Of a stretch of DNA of 5,125 bases, positions 1-4,440 are shown piece after piece; position 1 is the stretch's first letter; each line of letters begins with the position of its first letter. Source of the DNA: an uncultured Bacilli bacterium (lineage in GTDB: Bacteria; Bacillota_I; Bacilli_A; RF39; UBA660); the NCBI GenBank assembly GCA_947589375.1, contig CANQAO010000077.1, positions 1 through 5,125 of the forward strand. Direction: 5' to 3'. The position numbers and the translations under genes are program-made. The notes beneath the pieces are model-generated. The model was not told the DNA's origin and made no database searches. It saw nothing but the letters and a program-made list of their open reading frames with translations.

Positions 1-8
1 TTGAACAT
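1..8 (-). CDS. Start of a gene cut by the left edge (Met-Phe...)
   Basis: Only the start codon, one Phe codon and two further bases are inside the window (ATG TTC AA on the minus strand, starting at 8). The call rests on a very strong ribosome binding site, AAGGAGG at 20-14, five bases before the ATG. The product cannot be named. The leader upstream (9-136) resembles the repeat-rich end of an IS21-like element, so a transposase (IstA-like) start is one possibility, but this is inference. Confidence 0.45.
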
Positions 9-136
9 ACTCTCCTCCTTATTACGACCACTGCGGACCAGCCAATTCGTGTCCATTTAGCCAAAAATTCGTATTCTAATATAACTTGTGGTTGGCCCAT
101 AGTAGCTTTTTTGTCAAAATACGAATCTCGGCCACA
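1..136 (-). mobile_element. Possible end of an insertion sequence (IS21-like, tentative)
   Basis: This stretch is less AT-rich than the neighbouring spacers and carries repeated short words. ATTCGTATT (67-75) and AATACGAAT (118-126) form a perfect 9-bp inverted repeat. The minus strand also has the series GGACACGAATTGGC, TGGTCCGCAGTGG and GGGCCAACC. Arrays of such GGCC/TGGTCC words before the first transposase gene are a habit of IS21-family ends, as far as I recall. A tip at 136, reading TGTGGCCGAG inward, would fit the usual TG terminus and lies 128 bp from the gene start at 8. No transposase sequence is visible, so the family assignment is weak. It could equally be an ordinary leader region. 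Confidence 0.33.
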
Positions 137-190
137 AATTTTTTAACACTAAATAATTTCTGTTAATATATTTTACCATGTATATATAAA
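129..190 (-). repeat. Spacer repeat, copy 1 (5' part replaced)
   Basis: The block 161-190 matches 3082-3111 at 29 of 30 positions, with a single mismatch at 186. The preceding AACACTAAATA (145-155) also occurs at 3875-3885. The left part, CGGCCA followed by AAATTTTTT (129-144), matches the equivalent part of the spacer at 3846-3860. All copies have the same orientation relative to the minus-strand genes. The 35-bp structured element that precedes the block in the other two spacers is missing here. Only its GGCC end remains, next to the possible IS end at 136. Confidence 0.65.
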
Positions 191-198
191 GAAAACAA
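170..198 (-). promoter_or_regulatory. Promoter, extended -10 type, toward the left-edge gene
   Basis: On the minus strand TTGTTT (198-193) is followed after 17 bases by TAAAAT (175-170), with the extended -10 dinucleotide TG directly before it (TGG, 178-176). The TGG-TAAAAT part is identical in the second spacer (3091-3099). It would transcribe toward the gene starting at 8, leaving a leader of about 155 bases. Confidence 0.45.
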
Positions 199-219
199 GA
201 TAATAGCAAATATATACAT

Positions 220-262
220 AAAGGTCGGCAATCGATTGTCGAATGCCGACCTTTGTGTTTTT
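220..262 (+). terminator. Strong hairpin, terminator-like, best on the plus strand
   Basis: AAAGGTCGGCA (220-230) pairs perfectly over 11 bp with TGCCGACCTTT (244-254), leaving a 13-base loop. On the plus strand GTGTTTTT follows, which makes a good intrinsic terminator. On the minus strand the stem is followed by ATGTATATATTT, a weaker U-tract. It lies 35 bp past the stop of the first membrane-protein gene, so ending the minus-strand operon is its likeliest job, even though its U-tract favours the other direction. Confidence 0.7.
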
Positions 263-289
263 ATTGAAATATTTTTTTATTTTATCATT

Positions 290-616
290 TTATATGATGT
301 GAATTATTTTTAGAAATGTGCCCGCCAATATGAATATTGGAATAGGCAAAATTAAGGCATATATTGGTATATAATATATAATTTTTCTATATGTCTTATC
401 TATTTTTTTGTTTAATGTTTTATTAAATCTAACTATTAAGGCAATTATAGAAAAAATAATAACTGGATACACCAAAACAATTGTCATAATATTCGAAAAG
501 GAATCATTATCCATTTCATTTTTATTTAAAATTAAACAGTTTATCATTTCAAAAAGGAACATAAATAATAAAAAACTTGAAATAATTAAAATTATATTTT
601 TATTTTTTTTAGACAT
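290..616 (-). CDS. Small three-helix membrane protein, paralogue 1
   Basis: I do not recognise a named family for this 108-residue protein. It has a basic N-terminus (MSKKNKN) and hydrophobic segments at about 8-30, 43-62 and 79-105. A conserved basic loop, 63-78 with RFNK and KTYRK, lies between helices 2 and 3. The positive-inside rule puts the N-terminus and this loop in the cytoplasm and residues 31-42 (acidic, NEMDND) outside. It is the last gene of the minus-strand operon: its AAGGGGG binding site (629-623) overlaps the TAA stop of the zinc-motif gene upstream, with an 11-bp gap, so the two are probably translationally coupled. The protein at 3284-3637 is a clear paralogue. The first 20 residues and the basic loop are nearly identical, and the outer loop differs in length and sequence. 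A membrane partner, immunity or effector role for the operon is conceivable but unproven. Confidence 0.85.
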   Translation of the reverse strand: MSKKNKNIILIISSFLLFMFLFEMINCLILNKNEMDNDSFSNIMTIVLVYPVIIFSIIALIVRFNKTLNKKIDKTYRKIIYYIPIYALILPIPIFILAGTFLKIIHII

Positions 617-627
617 TGTTTACCCCC

Positions 628-1641
628 TTAAACTGTCATATTAAATTTTATTGTTATCTCATATGGATGGACTACTTTTGAACTTGTAGCCAGAATTCCT
701 ATATTATTAAGTGCAGCTCCTGCAACACTCATAGGTATATCTTTTCCGATATATTCTTGTAATTTTTTAAATTCAGTAAAATCATAAGTGTCAGTTATTG
801 TTATATCTAAATTCCATTTTTTATTTATCTTTTTCCCTTTCATCATTATGTCTGCTTTATGAATTGAATAAGCTAAATCTCCATTTTCAAAAATCAAATA
901 TTCCTCGCCCTTTTTTATACTAAAAGATTTTTGATTTTTATGTTTCTTTAAAATCTCATTGATTTTACTAACAAACTTTGAAGATTTTTTTATTTTGTTT
1001 ATAATTTTATCATCAGTAACAATCATATCTTTAGGCTTCTTTTGTAAAGCATGATCTAAACATTTGGCGGTAAATACCAGTTCATTTTGCTTGGCTATAA
1101 AAACCACTACTTTTAATATTATATATTGAAGCTTTTGATTTAAATCTTTCATATATGGTTTTTTTATATAATACATATTAAAAGCAAAATTAACTGCATT
1201 AAATGATATATTTTGAATAGCATCATATTCCCCATCTTCTATTTTTTTGAAAATTGATTTGTATTTTTTATACTTCTTATTAACTTCATTTGCTTGGCTT
1301 AAAGTTATTTTTTTAAAGCTTTTTAATTCTTTAGGTGTCGTAATCTTATTTATAGTATCTAAATCTTCCTTAACAGACTTACGATATTTATCATATTCTT
1401 CTAGTTTTACTTCATTTAGTAATTGTAATGTTAAATATCTATCAGTTAATAATTTTGATATTTCATTATTAAGTCCTTGCTTTTTACATATTTTTTGAAT
1501 CTCTTTATTTAATAGTTTTTCACCTTTTAAATTTTTAATATCTTCGATACCAACAGATGAACACACTTTCTTTAAACAATTTAAACCAAAAGATGCATTA
1601 TCACTACTTATCTTTTTATTACATAATGAACACTTATTCAT
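628..1641 (-). CDS. Zinc-motif protein of unknown function, 337 residues
   Basis: The start chosen is ATG at 1641, with GGAG (1653-1650) eight bases upstream. A TTG at 1659 would add six residues but has no site of its own. The N-terminus carries Cys4-x2-Cys7 and then a Ser/Gly-rich stretch ending FGLNC (Cys22), with Cys27 after it. This resembles the short treble-clef/zinc-ribbon fingers (C-x2-C ... G-x2-C) found at the start of many phage and accessory proteins. Residues 30-245 are Lys-rich and largely helical, without a motif I know. The last 85 residues form a compact beta-rich domain with GDLAYSIHKADI (254-265), W276, DTYDF (284-288) and a Gly/Ala-rich AGAALNNIG before the C-terminal strand. 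I recall similar endings in uncharacterised or toxin-like Firmicutes proteins, which is a weak memory and not a match. The gene lies between the ATPase gene (54-bp gap) and the membrane-protein gene (11-bp gap), all on one strand, so they probably share a transcript. Confidence 0.85.
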   Translation of the reverse strand: MNKCSLCNKKISSDNASFGLNCLKKVCSSVGIEDIKNLKGEKLLNKEIQKICKKQGLNNEISKLLTDRYLTLQLLNEVKLEEYDKYRKSVKEDLDTINKITTPKELKSFKKITLSQANEVNKKYKKYKSIFKKIEDGEYDAIQNISFNAVNFAFNMYYIKKPYMKDLNQKLQYIILKVVVFIAKQNELVFTAKCLDHALQKKPKDMIVTDDKIINKIKKSSKFVSKINEILKKHKNQKSFSIKKGEEYLIFENGDLAYSIHKADIMMKGKKINKKWNLDITITDTYDFTEFKKLQEYIGKDIPMSVAGAALNNIGILATSSKVVHPYEITIKFNMTV

Positions 1642-1695
1642 AATTATAACTCCATTCAATTGTTTTATATAATGACATATAAATTATTATTAAAA

Positions 1696-2952
1696 TTAAT
1701 AATTTAAACTATTTTCATCAAGTAAAAAATTATATATACCAACAATGGTAATTCCATCATCATCTTTTCTCGGTTTCATATCATCTCTTACTACTATAAT
1801 TTTTTTAAAAGAATCATTTATATTTACTAATGATTTTTTTTCTTGAATTTTTTTCTCACTATTTCCCATTTCAAGCGCTGATTGAATATAATATTTATTA
1901 TCACCACTGGAAGCAACAAAATCTACTTCATATCTTTTTTTTACTATGTTACCATTTTTATTTGCTTCATTAATTTCCACAACACCAATATCAATATTAT
2001 ACCCTCTCATTTTTAACTCATTATAAATTATATTTTCCATTATATGGTTTTCTTCTTGGTGTCTAAAATTGAGTCTGGCATTTCGAAGCCCAATATCTTC
2101 AAAATAGTATTTATATGGTGAGTTAATGTATTTTTTTCCTTTAATGTCATATCTTTGTACTTTGCTTATAAGAAATGAATCTTGAAAGTAATCTATATAT
2201 TTGCTTATAACTTTATCACTTAATTTTTTGTGTTTTTCACTTTTGAATGTGTTTGATAATTTTAATGGATTTGAAAGTGATCCAATAGATGATGATAAAA
2301 CATCTAATAATTCATTTAATTCCTCTTTATTTTTTGTTTTTTTATGCCTTTCTAAAATATCTGAAATATAAACCTTTTCAAATAGTTGCTTTAGATAATC
2401 TTCTTTTCGTTTTTTTGTATTGCATGACAATATAAAAGGCATTCCACCATAATTGTAATAATCATCCCATGCTTCATAAATGGTACCTTTGTAGGCAGAA
2501 ACATATTCCTTAAAACTTAATGGAAAAACATGAACTTCATCTCCTCTGCCTCTAAATTCAGTAATTACATCACTAGATAAAAATTTTGAATTGCTACCTG
2601 TAACATATATATCCGCGTTTTTTATATGCATCAAACTATTTAAAACATCCTCAAATTCATCCATTAGTTGAACCTCATCTATTAATACATAATATATTTC
2701 ATCATCAACAATCTTCTTTTTTACATATTCTAACATGTTATCAGGATTTCTTAATTCTTTGTATAATCTATCATCTAGTGATATATCAATTATATGATCT
2801 TTTCTTATGCCTTTGTCTATTAAATAGCTATAAAATAATTGGAACAATAAATAAGTTTTTCCAGATCTTCTTAATCCTGTTATTACTTTTATTAATCCAT
2901 TTTGTTCTCTTTCTTTTAATTCATTTAAATAATAATCTCTTTTTATTTCCAT
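1696..2952 (-). CDS. AAA_14/DUF4143 family ATPase (COG1373-like)
   Basis: This 418-residue ATP-binding protein has a complete P-loop NTPase core. Walker A is GLRRSGKT (26-33) and Walker B is YVLIDE (88-93). A sensor-like TGSN follows at 118-121, then an arginine motif FRGRG (133-137) and the family signature PLSFKEY (144-150). The C-terminal half corresponds to DUF4143 and contains EVDF (342-345) followed by YYIQ (354-357), the acidic/Gln pattern of the restriction-endonuclease-like fold to which this domain is usually assigned. Proteins of this type are common, often horizontally mobile, and have no agreed function. They are cytoplasmic and usually occur as single genes. The start is ATG at 2952 with AAGG (2964-2961) eight bases upstream; GTG at 2961 is part of that site. 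A near-consensus promoter lies just before it. It is the first gene of the three-gene minus-strand operon. Length is normal and no break is seen. Confidence 0.93.
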   Translation of the reverse strand: MEIKRDYYLNELKEREQNGLIKVITGLRRSGKTYLLFQLFYSYLIDKGIRKDHIIDISLDDRLYKELRNPDNMLEYVKKKIVDDEIYYVLIDEVQLMDEFEDVLNSLMHIKNADIYVTGSNSKFLSSDVITEFRGRGDEVHVFPLSFKEYVSAYKGTIYEAWDDYYNYGGMPFILSCNTKKRKEDYLKQLFEKVYISDILERHKKTKNKEELNELLDVLSSSIGSLSNPLKLSNTFKSEKHKKLSDKVISKYIDYFQDSFLISKVQRYDIKGKKYINSPYKYYFEDIGLRNARLNFRHQEENHIMENIIYNELKMRGYNIDIGVVEINEANKNGNIVKKRYEVDFVASSGDNKYYIQSALEMGNSEKKIQEKKSLVNINDSFKKIIVVRDDMKPRKDDDGITIVGIYNFLLDENSLNY

Positions 2953-2976
2953 GAAAATCACCTTATTTCTATATTT

Positions 2977-3005
2977 AATATACTAATTTTTTTTGGATAA
3001 GTCAA
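2977..3005 (-). promoter_or_regulatory. Near-consensus sigma-A promoter of the ATPase operon
   Basis: On the minus strand TTGACT (3005-3000) and TATATT (2982-2977) are separated by exactly 17 bases. Each box matches the consensus at 5 of 6 positions. Transcription would start near 2970, giving a leader of about 18 bases that contains the AAGG binding site. The 35-bp element ends eight bases upstream of the -35 box, a natural place for a regulator site. Confidence 0.75.
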
Positions 3006-3012
3006 TGTATAT

Positions 3013-3047
3013 GGTCGAATTTTTGCATTTTTATGCATTTTTTCGGC
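3013..3047. repeat. 35-bp structured element, copy A
   Basis: It is identical over 35 bp to 3815-3849, in the same orientation. The outer arms GTCGAA and TTCGGC pair with one G-U, and an inner palindrome TGCAT-ttt-ATGCA sits between T-rich strands, so it could be read as DNA or fold as RNA. ATTTTTATGC-like units recur at a spacing of about 10 bp. Here the flanks extend the outer pairing (ATATG before, TATAT after). It lies directly upstream of the ATPase promoter. Confidence 0.8.
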
Positions 3048-3081
3048 TATATGGTTTTGTGTGATTTTTTTAAATTATTTT

Positions 3082-3111
3082 TGTTAATATATTTTACCAT
3101 GTATATCTAAA
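3082..3111 (-). repeat. Spacer repeat, copy 2 (30 bp)
   Basis: It matches 161-190 at 29 of 30 positions, and similarity continues for about 10 bases to the left (8 of 10). It lies downstream of the second membrane-protein gene, just as copy 1 lies downstream of the first, so gene and spacer were duplicated together. Confidence 0.85.
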
Positions 3112-3119
3112 CATATAAA
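3091..3119 (-). promoter_or_regulatory. Second, upstream promoter toward the ATPase operon
   Basis: On the minus strand TTTATA (3119-3114), a 17-base spacer and TAAAAT (3096-3091) are seen, with TGG directly before the -10. The box and TG are conserved in the other copy at 170-178. A transcript from here would carry the 35-bp element in a leader of roughly 130 bases, while the nearer promoter at 2977-3005 would leave it out. Confidence 0.4.
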
Positions 3120-3178
3120 TTTACCACTTTTTTTGTAATCTATGACATTTTTTCAAAAATAAGTATCATTATAGTTGA

Positions 3179-3219
3179 TTGGTATCCAGAAAACTTTCGA
3201 AGCTCTGGGTCAATTTTTT
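3179..3219 (+). terminator. Terminator-like hairpin on the plus strand without an upstream gene
   Basis: TTG (3179-3181) and ATCCAGA (3184-3190) pair with TCTGGGT (3204-3210) and CAA (3211-3213), with a 2-base bulge and one G-U. A small inner CTT/AAG pairing can form in the loop. Six T follow at 3214-3219, the form of an intrinsic terminator on the plus strand. The minus strand, on which the neighbouring genes lie, has no U-tract here. No plus-strand gene precedes it in the window. Confidence 0.6.
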
Positions 3220-3283
3220 ATATAGAAAGAAAAGAAACGAAAGAACACAAGAGTAACGAATAATTATTAAAATATCTTGTTTC

Positions 3284-3637
3284 TTATATGATGTGAATCA
3301 TTTCTAGAAAATAACCTGATAATAGACCTATTAGAGGTGATAAAACTAAGGCGTATATTGGTAAATAATATATTATTTTTCTATATGTTTTATCTATTTT
3401 TTGATTTATTTTTTTATTAAATCTAACTATTAAAGCTACTATAGAAACAATAATTGAAGGATATATTAATGCTTGAACTAACATATATCCTAACATTCCC
3501 CATTCAATACTTGTATCAGCTGAGCTTAGAATAGGCGACCATTTCATTATCATAGGCAAAATAACAATTTCATACAAAAACATAAATAGTATAAATGTTG
3601 AAATAATTAAAATTATATTTTTATTTTTTTTAGACAT
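3284..3637 (-). CDS. Small three-helix membrane protein, paralogue 2
   Basis: This 117-residue protein is a paralogue of the product of 290-616. The start MSKKNKN, the basic loop RFNKKINQKIDKTYRK (72-87) and the end MIHII are shared almost unchanged. Hydrophobic segments lie at about 8-31, 49-70 and 88-110. The predicted outer region (about 29-56) is longer than in paralogue 1 and unrelated in sequence, with WSPILSSADTSIEW. The binding site AAGGGGG (3650-3644) and the spacer TAAACA are identical to those of paralogue 1. Unlike that copy it stands alone: no intact gene precedes it on its strand in the window, only a short stretch resembling the end of the zinc-motif gene, and it has its own promoter candidates (3681-3686 and 3882-3910). 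No clear minus-strand terminator is seen after it. Function unknown. Confidence 0.85.
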   Translation of the reverse strand: MSKKNKNIILIISTFILFMFLYEIVILPMIMKWSPILSSADTSIEWGMLGYMLVQALIYPSIIVSIVALIVRFNKKINQKIDKTYRKIIYYLPIYALVLSPLIGLLSGYFLEMIHII

Positions 3638-3643
3638 TGTTTA

Positions 3644-3672
3644 CCCCCTTTTTTTTAACGTCATATCACTTT
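3644..3672 (-). pseudogene. Short remnant resembling the 3' end of the zinc-motif gene
   Basis: Before paralogue 2 the minus strand reads GATATGACGTTAA and then the AAGGGGG site. Before paralogue 1 the last codons of the zinc-motif gene read AATATGACAGTTTAA, then GGGGG. The match allows one inserted base and a longer A-run. It is short, but it lies exactly where a co-duplicated upstream gene would end. It carries no function of its own. Confidence 0.35.
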
Positions 3673-3680
3673 CGTACATA

Positions 3681-3686
3681 ATTATA
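3681..3686 (-). promoter_or_regulatory. Perfect -10 box upstream of membrane-protein paralogue 2
   Basis: TATAAT occurs on the minus strand 44 bases before the start codon. The hexamer at the right -35 distance (TACACT) is poor, so an activator or another signal would be needed if this is a real promoter. Confidence 0.4.
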
Positions 3687-3814
3687 CCGCAAAAATGAAC
3701 AAAAGTGTATATGTAAAATTGTACAAAGTAATTGATTTTTGAACAAAAAGTAAGCATCATTTACTTATACTTAAAATTAATTTAAAACTTTTTTTGTTTT
3801 CACTAAATAATAGA

Positions 3815-3849
3815 GGTCGAATTTTTGCATTTTTATGCATTTTTTCGGC
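3815..3849. repeat. 35-bp structured element, copy B
   Basis: It is identical to 3013-3047 in the same orientation, with different flanks. The next outer pair, 3815-3850, is G-C here and G-U in copy A (3013-3048), so pairing is kept while the base differs. It lies between the minus-strand promoter candidate at 3882-3910 and membrane-protein paralogue 2, so a transcript from that promoter would include it. Confidence 0.8.
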
Positions 3850-3881
3850 CATAAAATTTTTATAAATTCTAACTAACACTA

Positions 3882-3910
3882 AATATAACGCACTAACAAA
3901 AAATTGTCTT
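3882..3910 (-). promoter_or_regulatory. Promoter candidate toward membrane-protein paralogue 2
   Basis: On the minus strand AAGACA (3910-3905), 17 bases and TATATT (3887-3882) match the consensus at 4 and 5 of 6 positions. The leader would be about 240 bases long and contain the 35-bp element. It abuts the plus-strand promoter of the deaminase gene. Confidence 0.45.
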
Positions 3911-3914
3911 AATT

Positions 3915-3943
3915 TTCACAATGTATCAGAAATATTTTAATAT
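3915..3943 (+). promoter_or_regulatory. Promoter candidate of the deaminase gene
   Basis: TTCACA (3915-3920) and TAATAT (3938-3943) are 17 bases apart, with 5 and 4 of 6 consensus positions. Transcription would start near 3950, 29 bases before the GGAGG site. TATAAT at 3972-3977 looks better but would place the start inside or after the binding site. Confidence 0.4.
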
Positions 3944-3990
3944 TTACTTTTTGTTCTTCAATGTGTTATTATATAATTGGAGGAAACAAT

Positions 3991-4440
3991 ATGAATAAAT
4001 ATATGAATTTAGCTTTGGAAGAAGAAAAAGAAGGTGTACAAAATAATCATGGTGGCCCTTTTGGAGCCGTAATTGTTAAAGATAATCAAATTATTTCTAA
4101 AGGACATAATGAAGTTTTAAAACAAAAAGATCCAACTTGTCATGCGGAAATTATAGCTATTCGAAATGCTTGTAAAAAATTAAATACTTTAGATTTAAAA
4201 GGATGTACTTTATATACTACTTGCGAACCATGTCCTATGTGTCTATCAGCTATTATTTGGTCTAATATCGATAATGTTTTTTATGCTTGTACCAAAAACG
4301 ATGCCGCAGAAATAGGCTTTCGCGATGAAATGATTTATGACTTCATTAAAGGAAAAAATCAAGATCTTTTAAATTTAAAACAAATTGATAGAGATGCTTG
4401 TATTGAACATTTTTTATCTTATAAAGGTGACAACTATTAA
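3991..4440 (+). CDS. guaD: Guanine deaminase-type nucleoside/base deaminase
   Basis: This is a 149-residue zinc hydrolase of the cytidine/deoxycytidylate deaminase fold. The zinc site is complete: HAE (51-53, catalytic Glu53) and PCPMC (80-84, Cys81 and Cys84). The surrounding motifs GGPFGAVIVKD (21-31), DPTCHAE, LYTTCEPCPMC and DAAEIGF (104-110) fit Bacillus GuaD better than the tRNA deaminase TadA. GuaD hydrolyses guanine to xanthine and ammonia in the cytoplasm, in purine salvage or nitrogen use. The Asp corresponding by alignment from memory to Asp114 of the Bacillus enzyme is kept (Asp112), but the residue before it is Arg instead of the usual Asp. The C-terminus is shorter and divergent, so substrate is less certain than fold. 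The start is ATG at 3991, with GGAGG (3979-3983) seven bases upstream; an in-frame ATG at 3961 lies before that site and is rejected. It is a single gene convergent with its right neighbour. Confidence 0.88.
   Translation: MNKYMNLALEEEKEGVQNNHGGPFGAVIVKDNQIISKGHNEVLKQKDPTCHAEIIAIRNACKKLNTLDLKGCTLYTTCEPCPMCLSAIIWSNIDNVFYACTKNDAAEIGFRDEMIYDFIKGKNQDLLNLKQIDRDACIEHFLSYKGDNY

Larger units (their letters stand above)
9..289. other. Gene-free spacer left of the first membrane-protein gene
   Basis: No ORF with a ribosome binding site is seen here apart from the edge gene at 1-8. From left to right the spacer holds the repeat-rich leader (9-136), a short block shared with the other two spacers of the window (129-190), a minus-strand promoter (170-198) and a strong hairpin (220-254). 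Confidence 0.6.
2953..3283. other. Gene-free spacer between ATPase gene and second membrane-protein gene
   Basis: No credible gene is seen. In order it holds the ATPase promoter (2977-3005), the 35-bp structured element (3013-3047), the spacer repeat with a second promoter (3082-3119), a plus-strand terminator-like hairpin (3179-3219) and a purine-rich tract (3224-3260). Confidence 0.6.
3638..3990. other. Divergent gene-free region between membrane-protein gene and deaminase gene
   Basis: No gene is supported. It holds promoter candidates in both directions, the second 35-bp element (3815-3849), a 13-bp inverted repeat pair (3741-3753 and 3944-3956) and a 9-bp direct repeat, CACTAAATA (3801-3809 and 3877-3885). 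I see no purine-riboswitch core before the deaminase gene. Confidence 0.6.

Noticed and set aside
129..190. Integron-like attC sites between the cassettes
   Set aside because: The same-orientation spacers suggested it, but no paired RYYYAAC/GTTRRRY core sites fit and no integrase is present in the window.
408..644. 78-codon plus-strand ORF opposite the first membrane-protein gene
   Set aside because: It is a shadow of the minus-strand gene: no ribosome binding site, and the opposite strand has a supported start, site and paralogue.
1247..1498. 83-codon plus-strand ORF inside the zinc-motif gene
   Set aside because: Antisense reading of an AT-rich gene, without a binding site or recognisable protein features.
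3013..3047. 35-bp element as a transcription terminator
   Set aside because: Its inner stem is only 5 bp and AT-rich, and the T-run after it is interrupted by the CGGC arm, so it is a poor intrinsic terminator on either strand.
3224..3260. Purine-rich tract as a regulatory site
   Set aside because: Low-complexity A/G sequence after paralogue 2 with no repeat or pairing partner; nothing supports a function.
3641..3679. 12-residue minus-strand leader peptide ORF (MYESDMTLKKRG) ending just before paralogue 2
   Set aside because: Its ATG lies upstream of the start point expected from the TATAAT at 3686-3681 and has no binding site. A remnant of the upstream gene explains the frame better.
3013..3849. 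CRISPR repeats
   Set aside because: There are only two full copies, 802 bp apart with a gene between them, and no regularly spaced array or cas gene.
3638..3990. Purine or guanine riboswitch before the deaminase gene
   Set aside because: No three-way-junction core or conserved loop sequence is recognisable, and the likely leader is only about 40 bases.
3961..3990. Upstream in-frame ATG of the deaminase gene at 3961
   Set aside because: It would place the GGAGG site inside the coding region and add ten residues (MCYYIIGGNN) not expected for the family.
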